Shown one piece after another: positions 53,515 to 61,743 of a stretch of DNA of 64,000 nt; the stretch's first letter is position 1, and every line of letters starts with the position of its first letter. The position numbers and the translations under genes were made by a program. Source of the DNA: an uncultured Paracoccaceae bacterium (GTDB lineage: Bacteria > Pseudomonadota > Alphaproteobacteria > Rhodobacterales > Rhodobacteraceae); NCBI GenBank assembly GCA_947503775.1, contig CANNFE010000006.1, positions 182,508 through 246,507 on the forward strand, read 5' to 3'. The notes beneath the pieces are model-generated. The model worked only from the letters and a program-made list of their open reading frames with translations. It was not told the DNA's origin and searched no databases.

Positions 53515-54892
53515 CGCCGGACTCCGCTTCGTTCGGGGACCCGAAGGCCAGGCCAAGGTCGGCTTCGCGCGCACGGTCGGCGGCGATTTCCGCGTCCAGA
53601 TCGTCTGCGTTCCAGCCCAGTTCGTTCACGGCGCGGGTGCGGCTGGTCAGCCCCAGGGCCAGCGCCTCTTTGACCGCTGCCAAGTCCTTCTGGGGGTCGA
53701 CTTGCATCGGGCGGGGCATGATCCACTCGGCGGCAAGATCGGGGGTCAGGTCGAGACGCCCAGACAGGACTTCAGACACCAGCCAACGCCGCCAGATGGG
53801 GCGCAGGAATTGCGGAACCAGTGTTCCGTATTGGGCTTGCTCTACCCGCGCCCGGAAGGGCAGCAGGCCCGCCCGAAGGCTGGAATAGTTCGCGTTGGTC
53901 AGGTCCCCGGACAGAAGGTGTTCGGGCAGTCCCAGAGCCGCCGCCAGGGCTTGCAGGTTCATCCGCAGGAAGGCGGGCGAGTCCTTGGCAGCATCCGGGG
54001 CCGAAAACTTCACGTCGACGCCAGCGGGCAGCACCTTCAGGGTGCCGGGTTCCAGGCCGGTGTCCATGATCCCGCCCGTCTGGTCCCCGTCGAAGGGGAT
54101 TGAGCCCGTGGCGTTCATGTCGGTCAGGAAACCTGCGAACATGGCGCTGGTCTTCGCCCCCACCAGAAGGGCGTCCATAAGCTGGTCCAGTTCGGACGCC
54201 GACAGGACCGCCGGGGCCAGCCATGACAGTCCGCGCACCTGCCCCGCGCCTAGGGGGCGCATGATGTGCAGCACGTCGGCGGCGTCGAAGCGGATCGACG
54301 GCGCGTAGTCGGTAAAGGTGGCATGGGGTCGGTGGGGCAGAATCCAGTAGGCGACACGGCGTCCCTGGGCGTCAAACTCTACACCCGACACGATCAGCCG
54401 CCCGCCGCCCAGTTCCACGGTCTTCGCTTCGTCCAGTTGTTCTGGGGAAACGGTCTGAAGGGTGATCCCGTCCGCGTCGTCATGGATCAAGACCAGAGCT
54501 TCGCCGTCGACGATCAGGTGACGGGCAATGTCGCGCTGAAGGCCCCAGAAGTCTGTCCGTCCCGCCGCGTCGGCGTCATCCGCCCACGACTCGAAAGACC
54601 GGCTGGCGGCGCGTCGAGTGTCGGCGTCATCGGCGCGGGGCATGGGGCGGATACCTGCCCCCACCAGAGCCGCCGCCCAGTTGTCGACGCCGTTCGATAG
54701 CCAAGGATTGTTATTCGCCAGATAGCGCGCGCGGGAACGTGTGAGCGTGGCCCCCGCCGACACTTCCGGGTTGATCGGGCCAAAGGTGCCCATGCCCCCA
54801 CCACGCCGCCCACCCGCCGCCGCGTCGATCATGCGACGGGCAACGGGGGCGCTGGTCCGAAACAGTTTCGGAAGGCGAAGACGCAGGGCCAT
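53504..54892 (-). CDS. Phage portal protein (lambda gpB family)
   Basis: RSRARYLANNNPWLSNGVDNWAAALVGAGIRP; DVLHIMRPLGAGQVRGLSWLAPAV. Confidence 0.92.
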   Translation of the reverse strand: MALRLRLPKLFRTSAPVARRMIDAAAGGRRGGGMGTFGPINPEVSAGATLTRSRARYLANNNPWLSNGVDNWAAALVGAGIRPMPRADDADTRRAASRSFESWADDADAAGRTDFWGLQRDIARHLIVDGEALVLIHDDADGITLQTVSPEQLDEAKTVELGGGRLIVSGVEFDAQGRRVAYWILPHRPHATFTDYAPSIRFDAADVLHIMRPLGAGQVRGLSWLAPAVLSASELDQLMDALLVGAKTSAMFAGFLTDMNATGSIPFDGDQTGGIMDTGLEPGTLKVLPAGVDVKFSAPDAAKDSPAFLRMNLQALAAALGLPEHLLSGDLTNANYSSLRAGLLPFRARVEQAQYGTLVPQFLRPIWRRWLVSEVLSGRLDLTPDLAAEWIMPRPMQVDPQKDLAAVKEALALGLTSRTRAVNELGWNADDLDAEIAADRAREADLGLAFGSPNEAESGDDD

Positions 54893-54894
54893 GG

Positions 54895-55488
54895 TCAGTT
54901 CATGCCCTTGGTGTCGTCAGGGTGTGGACCGATGATCGCCGGAAACCACTGCCAAATGGGGATGGTGATTGTGCCGCCAAGTTCCATGGCAGGGTTCCGC
55001 TCCACATCGAAGCGTTCGGGGTCGTAAAGATTCGCGAGAAACTGACGGTTTCCATCCGCATCAGTGAAAACGTCGAGTTGGAACGTCCAATAAGCGCGGT
55101 CCTTTCCGCTTTTGTAGTAGTAAACAATCGCGGTGGTAACGGGGTGGGCGGCGGTGGGGAATTCTGGATTGCCGTCGAATGCGTAGCATCGCAGCGACGC
55201 AACCCGGAGCGTCTCACGATCCGCCACGCCGAATTGCGTGAGGGTCCGAAGGACTTTCGCCACGATCACGTCGGAAGGGGCGAAGAGATTGTGAGCCGTT
55301 CGCCCGCTGCCCTTCTTATCCCGAACGTGAAGCAAGCCCTGCGATACGAAGTTCCGCACCTGCGCCATCGCAGTCTTGACGGCAGCCTCGGTGTTGTAGG
55401 GTCGGGTGATAAGTTCGGCGACTTGGGACACGCTATAGCGCCCCCCAGGTTCGTCGTGCATGAAGAGCGGTTCAGCGGCGTCGGTCAT
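54895..55488 (-). CDS. HTH-containing hypothetical protein (putative regulator)
   Basis: RYSVSQVAELITRPYNTEAAVKTAMAQVRNFVSQGLLHVRDKKGSGRTAHNLFAPSDVIVAKVL resembles a winged/MerR-like HTH. Confidence 0.65.
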   Translation of the reverse strand: MTDAAEPLFMHDEPGGRYSVSQVAELITRPYNTEAAVKTAMAQVRNFVSQGLLHVRDKKGSGRTAHNLFAPSDVIVAKVLRTLTQFGVADRETLRVASLRCYAFDGNPEFPTAAHPVTTAIVYYYKSGKDRAYWTFQLDVFTDADGNRQFLANLYDPERFDVERNPAMELGGTITIPIWQWFPAIIGPHPDDTKGMN

Positions 55489-55643
55489 TTGCAAATCTCC
55501 AAATTCGTTGGCGTGATCTGCTATATACTCTAGACAATGTCGAGAGTCGAGTCCATATTGAAGATGCGCGGTGTGATGTCCGCGCGTCCATCTCGGTAGA
55601 CGCTGGGGGCGGCGCAAGTCGCCCCCAGCAAGTTGGAAACCCC

Positions 55644-55856
55644 ATGCACAGAAGCGACTATGAGAGGGCGAAGGCCCGCGTTTACTACAAAGCCCGCCGT
55701 CGCGGCCTGTTCTTTCGAACGCGCCCAAATCCCAAAAATGGGGTGCCTAGATACCGCATGATCCGTGAAGACGGCTTCGAAGTATGGTGGGCCGATCACA
55801 TCGGCGACGCGGAAGCCTATCTGGACAAGTCCCCGCCTAAGGGGTGGACCGACTAA
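55644..55856 (+). CDS. Small hypothetical protein, only plus-strand gene in the element
   Basis: 70 aa basic ORF MHRSDYERAKARVYYKARRRGLFFRTRPNPKNG... Confidence 0.55.
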   Translation: MHRSDYERAKARVYYKARRRGLFFRTRPNPKNGVPRYRMIREDGFEVWWADHIGDAEAYLDKSPPKGWTD

Positions 55857-56041
55857 AATACAGGGCGCATTGGCCCAGGATTCCCATGGTTCTTCAGGTC
55901 TTCAGCCTTGTGGACCACGATCTTCCCGCCAGCGCCGGGAATCTGGCAGTGGATTCCCTTTTCGTCGATCTTCACGATCACAAGCGCCTTAGGCTCGTTA
56001 CCGAAAGTCACTTGGTCCCCGATTTTCAATTCTTGGCCCAT
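55853..56041 (-). CDS. Small hypothetical protein
   Basis: MGQELKIGDQVTFGNEPKALVIVKIDEKGIHCQIPGAGGKIVVHKAEDL...; SH3-like beta pattern. Confidence 0.6.
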   Translation of the reverse strand: MGQELKIGDQVTFGNEPKALVIVKIDEKGIHCQIPGAGGKIVVHKAEDLKNHGNPGPMRPVF

Positions 56042-56043
56042 GC

Positions 56044-56601
56044 TCAATCCCTTCCTGAAATGAAACCAATTCGGGAACGCCCCTGCGCTTCATCCAATTC
56101 AAGTGAAAAGGCTTCACGGGCGTCTAGGTAAATCGCCTCGCAAATTTCAGACATGACGCCTACCGCGCTTTCGCCGATATGAATTTGCTGTTCACGGTTG
56201 CCGATAGTAAGCCGAACGCCTCCACCGGAAGGGTGAAATTCCAAAACTGTGCGAACCCAGGTCGCGCCACGGTCAGACGTATTCCCGATTTCTGTGCAGA
56301 CGCCCATCCGAATAGGATCAAGATAGATCGTGCCCCGCCCGTGACTGTCGAAGGCTTCACCACGGTAGCAGCCGCGCGGTTCAAAATTTCCATCCGGGGG
56401 GACCGCGTTCGCAGCCGTCTTTGGACCACCCAGATATGATATGTATTCCTTGACGATCTGCGGGCCTATGTCTTTCACCTTCCGATAGAAAACCATGGTT
56501 TCTTTCCCGTAATTGTTCGTCAGGTCCTGAAGTTCTTCGTATCTGCTTTTCGTCATTGCCACCCTCAAATGTTTCGAAAACGCTGTCAGCGATTCATCCA
56601 A
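56044..56601 (-). CDS. Hypothetical protein
   Basis: 185 aa ORF, overlaps 3' end of terminase large gene; alternative ATG at 56556. Confidence 0.6.
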   Translation of the reverse strand: MDESLTAFSKHLRVAMTKSRYEELQDLTNNYGKETMVFYRKVKDIGPQIVKEYISYLGGPKTAANAVPPDGNFEPRGCYRGEAFDSHGRGTIYLDPIRMGVCTEIGNTSDRGATWVRTVLEFHPSGGGVRLTIGNREQQIHIGESAVGVMSEICEAIYLDAREAFSLELDEAQGRSRIGFISGRD

Positions 56602-58355
56602 GCTGACCTTACCACGGGTGGATTCTTTTGGGGCGCGGCTTTTGTCGAGACTTCCGCTTCCCGCCGTTCCAGATCGACGCCCACCAGCGGGCGCACGGCG
56701 AGCGCGTAGACCATGCAGTCGAGGGACTCGGCCCGTCGCCCCGTGATCCGTTCCCAGACGCGCACGGGCGCACCGCGCTTGTAGCGGACCAGCCGCCGTT
56801 CGCTGGCGAGTTCTTCGAAAAACCGATCTTCCAGGCTATCGCTGAAGCGGACGGTGCGGCCCCGCGACAGGTGCGACGCTAGAGTGGCCTTCAGTCCGTC
56901 GACGCCCAAGATGAAGAGGCGGCTGCCCTTCGTTTCGGACGCCTTGATCGACGGACGCGCGCCGCCCGCGCCCTTGATTGCGACCACGCGACGGGCGAAG
57001 CGCGGACGACAGAAAGACAGAACCGAATCCATGGTCTCACCGTCGCCCGCGTCGATTGCCACGGCGTCGAGGTGCAAGGTCCCGCCGCCGGGGTGCGGCC
57101 ATTGCCCGCGCAAGTAGTCGTCCAGTTCCGCCCAGGTGTGATCTTCATGGGGGCTGCCCCAGATAACGTGTTGCGCCAAGACGAAGTAATCGGTCTTGCC
57201 GTGCCCCAAGATCACGATTTCTAAGCGGTCCCGCTGCACGTCGACACCCGCAGTCAGGACCAGCACGTCCGGGGGCAGCGCGTCCAGCCCGAACCGTTCA
57301 CGGCGCGCGGCCAGGGCGGCTTCGTCGATCTCTTCGGCGGCCTCACGCCAGCCTTCCGCCAAGATCGTGTTCACAAAGGTCTGAAGCTGGTCCGGGTGCC
57401 CCTTGGCTGCCAGAAACTCCGCCGCCAGCTTGCCCCAGGACGCATTCGCCAGCGTCGACACCAGGGCGTTGAGCCGGAAGCCCGCATGGCCTTCGACTTC
57501 GGGCCGCATCGCGCGCCACGCTCCGTTGTCGACCATGCCCGCCTTGTGCCGCTCTTCGATCAGTTCTTCGCAATGCGGGCAGCGGAAGGCGGCGGCCTGG
57601 GGTTGGTCGGGCTGCCATTCGATATGCCGCCATTGGATTTCAGTCATGGCCCCACATTCCGGGCATGGGACTTCGAACACGCGCTGGTCGGACTGGGCGT
57701 AGGACCGCAACACGTTCGAAGTGTCCATGAGCGTCGGAGTCGATCCCAGGATGATCTTGCGGTTGGCGAAGGACAGGGTGCGGCGTTCGGCCAAGGTGAT
57801 CGGGCTTCCTTCGGCGGACGGTTCCATGGCGTCGGCTTCGTCGATAAGCAGAATTCGGACGTTGTGTCGCCGCAGGTTGCGCGGGCTCTTGGCAGCGACG
57901 ATCTTCAGCGATCCGCCGGGGAAGCGTCGCGACAGAAGCGTAGACCGCCCGGACTCGTCGGCGTCGCCGGATATGAGCCCGCGCAGGGTGGGCGTAGCGT
58001 CGAAGATCGGTTCCAGGTCGGACACCACATAGTCGCGCGCGTCGGCTTCAGTTGGCAGAAGGGCGAGGATCGGCGACGGCTCATTCGCGACATAGGACGC
58101 AAGCGCGCCGGTCAGTAGCGTGGTGAACCCGACGCGAACGGGCTTCACCAGCGTCACGCGCTCCACCAGCGGGTCGCTGATAGCGTCCGCGATGCCCCGT
58201 TGATACGGCCAGAGGGTTACGCGCCCAGGTAGGGCAGACACGCCTTCAGGCAGTCGCATTTCGGCTTCCATCCATGCGGCCAGCGACATGCGCGGCGGCG
58301 GCTTCAGCGCGGCCAGGGCGCGCCCACGGGCTGCGGTCAGGGTGTCAGTCGTCAC
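56586..58355 (-). CDS. Terminase large subunit (lambda GpA family)
   Basis: MSLAAWMEAEMRLPEGVSALPG; RNLRRHNVRILLIDEADAM; zinc-binding CPECG...CPHC; nuclease VLTAGVDVQRDRLEI; GTG start. Confidence 0.94.
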   Translation of the reverse strand: MTTDTLTAARGRALAALKPPPRMSLAAWMEAEMRLPEGVSALPGRVTLWPYQRGIADAISDPLVERVTLVKPVRVGFTTLLTGALASYVANEPSPILALLPTEADARDYVVSDLEPIFDATPTLRGLISGDADESGRSTLLSRRFPGGSLKIVAAKSPRNLRRHNVRILLIDEADAMEPSAEGSPITLAERRTLSFANRKIILGSTPTLMDTSNVLRSYAQSDQRVFEVPCPECGAMTEIQWRHIEWQPDQPQAAAFRCPHCEELIEERHKAGMVDNGAWRAMRPEVEGHAGFRLNALVSTLANASWGKLAAEFLAAKGHPDQLQTFVNTILAEGWREAAEEIDEAALAARRERFGLDALPPDVLVLTAGVDVQRDRLEIVILGHGKTDYFVLAQHVIWGSPHEDHTWAELDDYLRGQWPHPGGGTLHLDAVAIDAGDGETMDSVLSFCRPRFARRVVAIKGAGGARPSIKASETKGSRLFILGVDGLKATLASHLSRGRTVRFSDSLEDRFFEELASERRLVRYKRGAPVRVWERITGRRAESLDCMVYALAVRPLVGVDLERREAEVSTKAAPQKNPPVVRSAWMNR

Positions 58356-58848
58356 GGCTGGCCTCCTCCAATGCGTCGCGGACTTCGCGGTCGATCATTT
58401 GCACGTCATGGGCGGTCAGGTGCCCAAGTCGCTGTTGAACGCGGGCCGGGATTGCCAGCATAGCGGCGCGTACGTCGCGCAGGACATGCGCCCACGCGGA
58501 TTCGACTTCGGCGACAGGGACCAGCGCGGCGCGGGTCTTGGCGTTCGCCAGTTCGATCTTCTCCGCATTGGCGCGGGCCAACCGCAGCTTTTCGGCGTTC
58601 AAGTCCGGGTCGGTCGATTGCCGCCCCCGCTGCCCGACGCGCAGGTGTTCGACATAGGCGCGGACGGCGGCTTGCAGATCGAAGCGCCCGTCCGTCCTGG
58701 GGATGACGCCTTGACGGGCCAGCGCGTGAATCCGAGCCGTGGACAGGTTCAGCCATTCCGACAATTCGGCGGCGGTCACGGTGTCGCCCAGGTGGGGTTC
58801 CACGCCGCCACCAAGGATGGCTTCGATTTCCGGGTCATAGGCGGTCAT
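58345..58848 (-). CDS. Terminase small subunit (Nu1-like)
   Basis: HTH VTAAELSEWLNLSTARIHALARQGVI and LRLARANAEKIELANAKTRAALVPVAEVESAW. Confidence 0.88.
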   Translation of the reverse strand: MTAYDPEIEAILGGGVEPHLGDTVTAAELSEWLNLSTARIHALARQGVIPRTDGRFDLQAAVRAYVEHLRVGQRGRQSTDPDLNAEKLRLARANAEKIELANAKTRAALVPVAEVESAWAHVLRDVRAAMLAIPARVQQRLGHLTAHDVQMIDREVRDALEEASRDD

Positions 58849-58869
58849 GCCGTTCCCCCAATTCAAGGA

Positions 58870-58933
58870 TTTCTAGAAATTCCAGAGTTTCTGGAACGCT
58901 GAAGTTGGATTCCCGATTCCAGAATTTCTGGAA
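58870..58933. repeat. Hyphenated palindromes in the primase-terS intergenic region
   Basis: TTTCTAGAAA (58870); TTCCAGA-GTT-TCTGGAA (58880-58896); TTCCAGA-ATT-TCTGGAA (58917-58933). Confidence 0.85.
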
Positions 58934-59117
58934 AGCGTGAAGAACCGGGGCTCCGCGCCCCCCGCAACGCGCCACGCCCAGGAAGGACCCTTGGGACAGG
59001 TGGGACAGGTCTTCCGGTTCCGTCCCTAGTGGGGTCTTCTGTGTGTTGTTCGCGCGCGCGTAGGCGATAAACCGGACGACATGTCCCACATGTCTCACTT
59101 CTTGGGATTCCAGTGGC

Positions 59118-61418
59118 TTAGAGGATTTCAAAGTCATCGGTGAAGTCCTCCATTGCTACGCGAATGCCCAGATAACCGCGCCCCCGGATGCCGTATCTGT
59201 TTTTGATCGCCTCAAACCCTCGCTGCGAAAGCGTCTCTGGAAAACTCCGGGCCTTCGTTCCGGGGTGTTCCCCGTTCTCGAAAGCGTAGGTGCTCCACGA
59301 GTCCCAGAGGTTCGCCGTCGTGTCAGCGTCGTGCTTTCCAGTCGTGCAGCATTCCTCAATCCACTGGGCGAAGATGTCCTGTTCCGCGAAGTAGGCGTCT
59401 GTTGCCCGCTGGGCGACTTCAGGTCTGACCAGCCCGTGAGCCTGCCAGTCCAGACACCCTTCGATCATCCAAGACAGAATACCCGGCCATTCCGCCTTTA
59501 GCTTCGCGGGCAGATCGGTGTCCTTCGACTTCGGGGGATGGTCGAAGGGTAGGATGATGAAGCGCCGCTTCACGGCTTCGTCCACGCTGGTCAGGGTCGG
59601 CGCGTTATTCCCGACGATCACCAGCTTCATTTGGGGTGTGAATTCGAAGCTGTTCTGGCGCATGAAGCGCGCCGTGATCTTGTCGCCGCCCGTGAGCGCC
59701 TTGATACGGTTCTCTGCCCACGCCCGTCCCTTTTCGGTTTCAGACGCCCAGGCCAGTCGTGCGCCGTCCAGACGGGCAATCTCTTCGGGGTGCGCGTCAT
59801 GCTTCGCCGCCGTCAGAGTCGAGGTCGCCACGTTGATCGCGTATTCGCCCAGGATGTCGGCCATGGTATTGATCGCCGTCGACTTGCCGGAACCGCCGGG
59901 GCCGTAGACGAAGACCAGCGCGTGTTCCTTCGTCATGCCGGTCAGGGAATAGCCGCCCCACATGCGAAGGAAGCGGACGGCTTCAGCATCACCGCCCAGA
60001 GCTTCGTCCAGGAAGGCCAGCCACCGGGGGCAGTCTCGCGCCGGGTCGAACCGATCCAGGGGCACCGGCGCGGCGGCGGTCAGACGAGACACATGGTCCG
60101 CCGGGTTGCCGGGGCGAAGGGTGCCAGTGCATAGATCGACGGTGCCCGTGGGCGTCCCCAGAAGCCACGGGTCGCGGTTCCAGTCCGCCGCCGTGGCCAC
60201 GAATTCCCGAACCGTCCGCGCGCCCCGTTCGATGGCTTCCCAAACGTTGACCTTGCGAAGCGCTTTGGCCGCCGGATCGTCTTCGGCCATGTCCGTTGCC
60301 AGCTTGCGGGCGTAGTGGTGGGCCAGCTTCGTTTCCTCACGCCGCCAGGAATTCCCGTCGAACCGGAACCAGCTTCCCGCCGCATGGTCGAACCGCAATT
60401 CATCCTTGTGCGCCGCTGTGAAGGCCCGGATCACGCCGTCTTCGTCCAGGTCGAAGTCCATGTCGCCGGTCGCGAGTGTCCCGCCCAGGATGGCTTCAAT
60501 GTCGTCATCATAGACCGTCTGGGTGTCGTCCAGATTGTCGAACAGGTCGATGATTTCCGCGCCTTCCCCGGTGATCCGCGCATGGGCGTTCTGAAGCGTT
60601 CGATCCTGTTGCCGGGTGCCCGCGCGGTGCCACCACGCGCCCGCGTCACCGTCATCCTGGGCGATTTCATCGCGGGCTTCCTCTTCGCCCAAGCCTTCGC
60701 GGAATCGGTCGCAAAGGAATTTGAAGCCGACTCCAGAACCCGACTCGTCGCCGCCCTTCGGACTGGTTTTTCCGGCCTGCCGCTTGAAGGCGGGGCCATG
60801 GTCGCGGACCAGCCATTCCAGATCGGCGCGCTTCACGGGCCTGATGGTCGACACGTCGCCAAGCTGGTCTTCGGTGACCGTGAAATACCGCCCGCCCAGG
60901 AACAGGGCGATTTCGGTGTGACCGCCCAGGGAGAATTCAGCGCCACCCTTTGGCGTCACCAGTCCCGCGTCCCGCAAGGCGGCCATGTCCGACTCTCGAC
61001 AAAAGAACAGGACATGCAGTCCCGTGCCGCTGGGGGACCGTTCGGCGTAGCTGGCGAAGCGGTCGACCACGGCGGACGCCCAGGGGGCCAGCTTGTCACC
61101 ATCCAGGCAGCCGTCTAGATCAACGCCACAGAGCCGCCAGCCGCGCGTCTGGGGCACGGGGGCGAACATGACGCCCAAGCCTGAAGCCCGTGCCCTGGGA
61201 AGCCCTTGGGCGCGCTTGTGCGCGGCTTTCCGGCTGCCCCAGGTGTCAGGGCTATCGGACTTTGCCGCGCGCCCCGTGGACGGGTTTACGGGCAGCTTCC
61301 GCCCGTCGCCGTTCTCCCGCCACGCCACCCAGATCGGGGCGTCCTTCAGATCGCCCAGGGTGAAGGTGGGCTTGCCACGGGGCTTTGATTTGTGGTATTC
61401 AGATACCGCGCTCTTCAT
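59118..61418 (-). CDS. Phage/plasmid primase-helicase (primpol-like N-terminus, D5/SF3 helicase)
   Basis: Prim-pol-like CGVDLDGCL, SPSGTGLHVLFF; Walker A VYGPGGSGKSTAINTMADILG; D5-type NNAPTLTSVDEAVKRRFIILPFDHPP. Confidence 0.92.
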   Translation of the reverse strand: MKSAVSEYHKSKPRGKPTFTLGDLKDAPIWVAWRENGDGRKLPVNPSTGRAAKSDSPDTWGSRKAAHKRAQGLPRARASGLGVMFAPVPQTRGWRLCGVDLDGCLDGDKLAPWASAVVDRFASYAERSPSGTGLHVLFFCRESDMAALRDAGLVTPKGGAEFSLGGHTEIALFLGGRYFTVTEDQLGDVSTIRPVKRADLEWLVRDHGPAFKRQAGKTSPKGGDESGSGVGFKFLCDRFREGLGEEEARDEIAQDDGDAGAWWHRAGTRQQDRTLQNAHARITGEGAEIIDLFDNLDDTQTVYDDDIEAILGGTLATGDMDFDLDEDGVIRAFTAAHKDELRFDHAAGSWFRFDGNSWRREETKLAHHYARKLATDMAEDDPAAKALRKVNVWEAIERGARTVREFVATAADWNRDPWLLGTPTGTVDLCTGTLRPGNPADHVSRLTAAAPVPLDRFDPARDCPRWLAFLDEALGGDAEAVRFLRMWGGYSLTGMTKEHALVFVYGPGGSGKSTAINTMADILGEYAINVATSTLTAAKHDAHPEEIARLDGARLAWASETEKGRAWAENRIKALTGGDKITARFMRQNSFEFTPQMKLVIVGNNAPTLTSVDEAVKRRFIILPFDHPPKSKDTDLPAKLKAEWPGILSWMIEGCLDWQAHGLVRPEVAQRATDAYFAEQDIFAQWIEECCTTGKHDADTTANLWDSWSTYAFENGEHPGTKARSFPETLSQRGFEAIKNRYGIRGRGYLGIRVAMEDFTDDFEIL

Positions 61419-61651
61419 GTGCTCTCTCCGGTGTATGTGAAGACGTTTCGGTCAATGCCAGATCGCCCGCCGTCCAGGTCATCACCCTGGGCGGCGGCTT
61501 TCGTTCAGGCTGGGGATATGTGGTGATGGTCCATTGCTGACGGACAAGCGGGCGTTTTCGGTGGGACACTTTTCCCGAAAAACCCTGAAAAACCATGGAA
61601 CTTTCGAGTGTCCCACTTTGCGCTAACTAGCTGATTTTTGGCGGTTTCTGC

Positions 61652-61670
61652 ATTCCGCCCCCGGGCACCA
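61652..61670 (+). repeat. att core copy 2
   Basis: ATTCCGCCCCCGGGCACCA, identical to 49733-49751. Confidence 0.92.
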
Positions 61671-61743
61671 CTTAACAATGCGATATGTCTGTATTTTCTG
61701 CTCATGGCTGATCCTCGTTTCGGTCAGGTTTGACGCTTTTCCG

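Larger units (their letters stand above)
49733..61670. mobile_element. Integrated capsid-forming phage satellite candidate (cf-PICI-like), ~11.9 kb
   Basis: 19-bp direct repeats at both ends, tRNA-Phe target, integrase, primase, terminases, portal, protease-MCP, connectors; no tail or lysis genes seen. Confidence 0.8.

Noticed and set aside
52535-54103. 522-aa plus ORF across capsid and portal genes
   Set aside because: Antisense to two clearly identified phage structural genes; not phage-like itself.
49733-61670. Gene transfer agent (GTA) cluster, given the likely Rhodobacteraceae host
   Set aside because: The element has its own integrase, att sites and primase, and lacks the tail and cell-wall hydrolase genes of the Rhodobacterales GTA.
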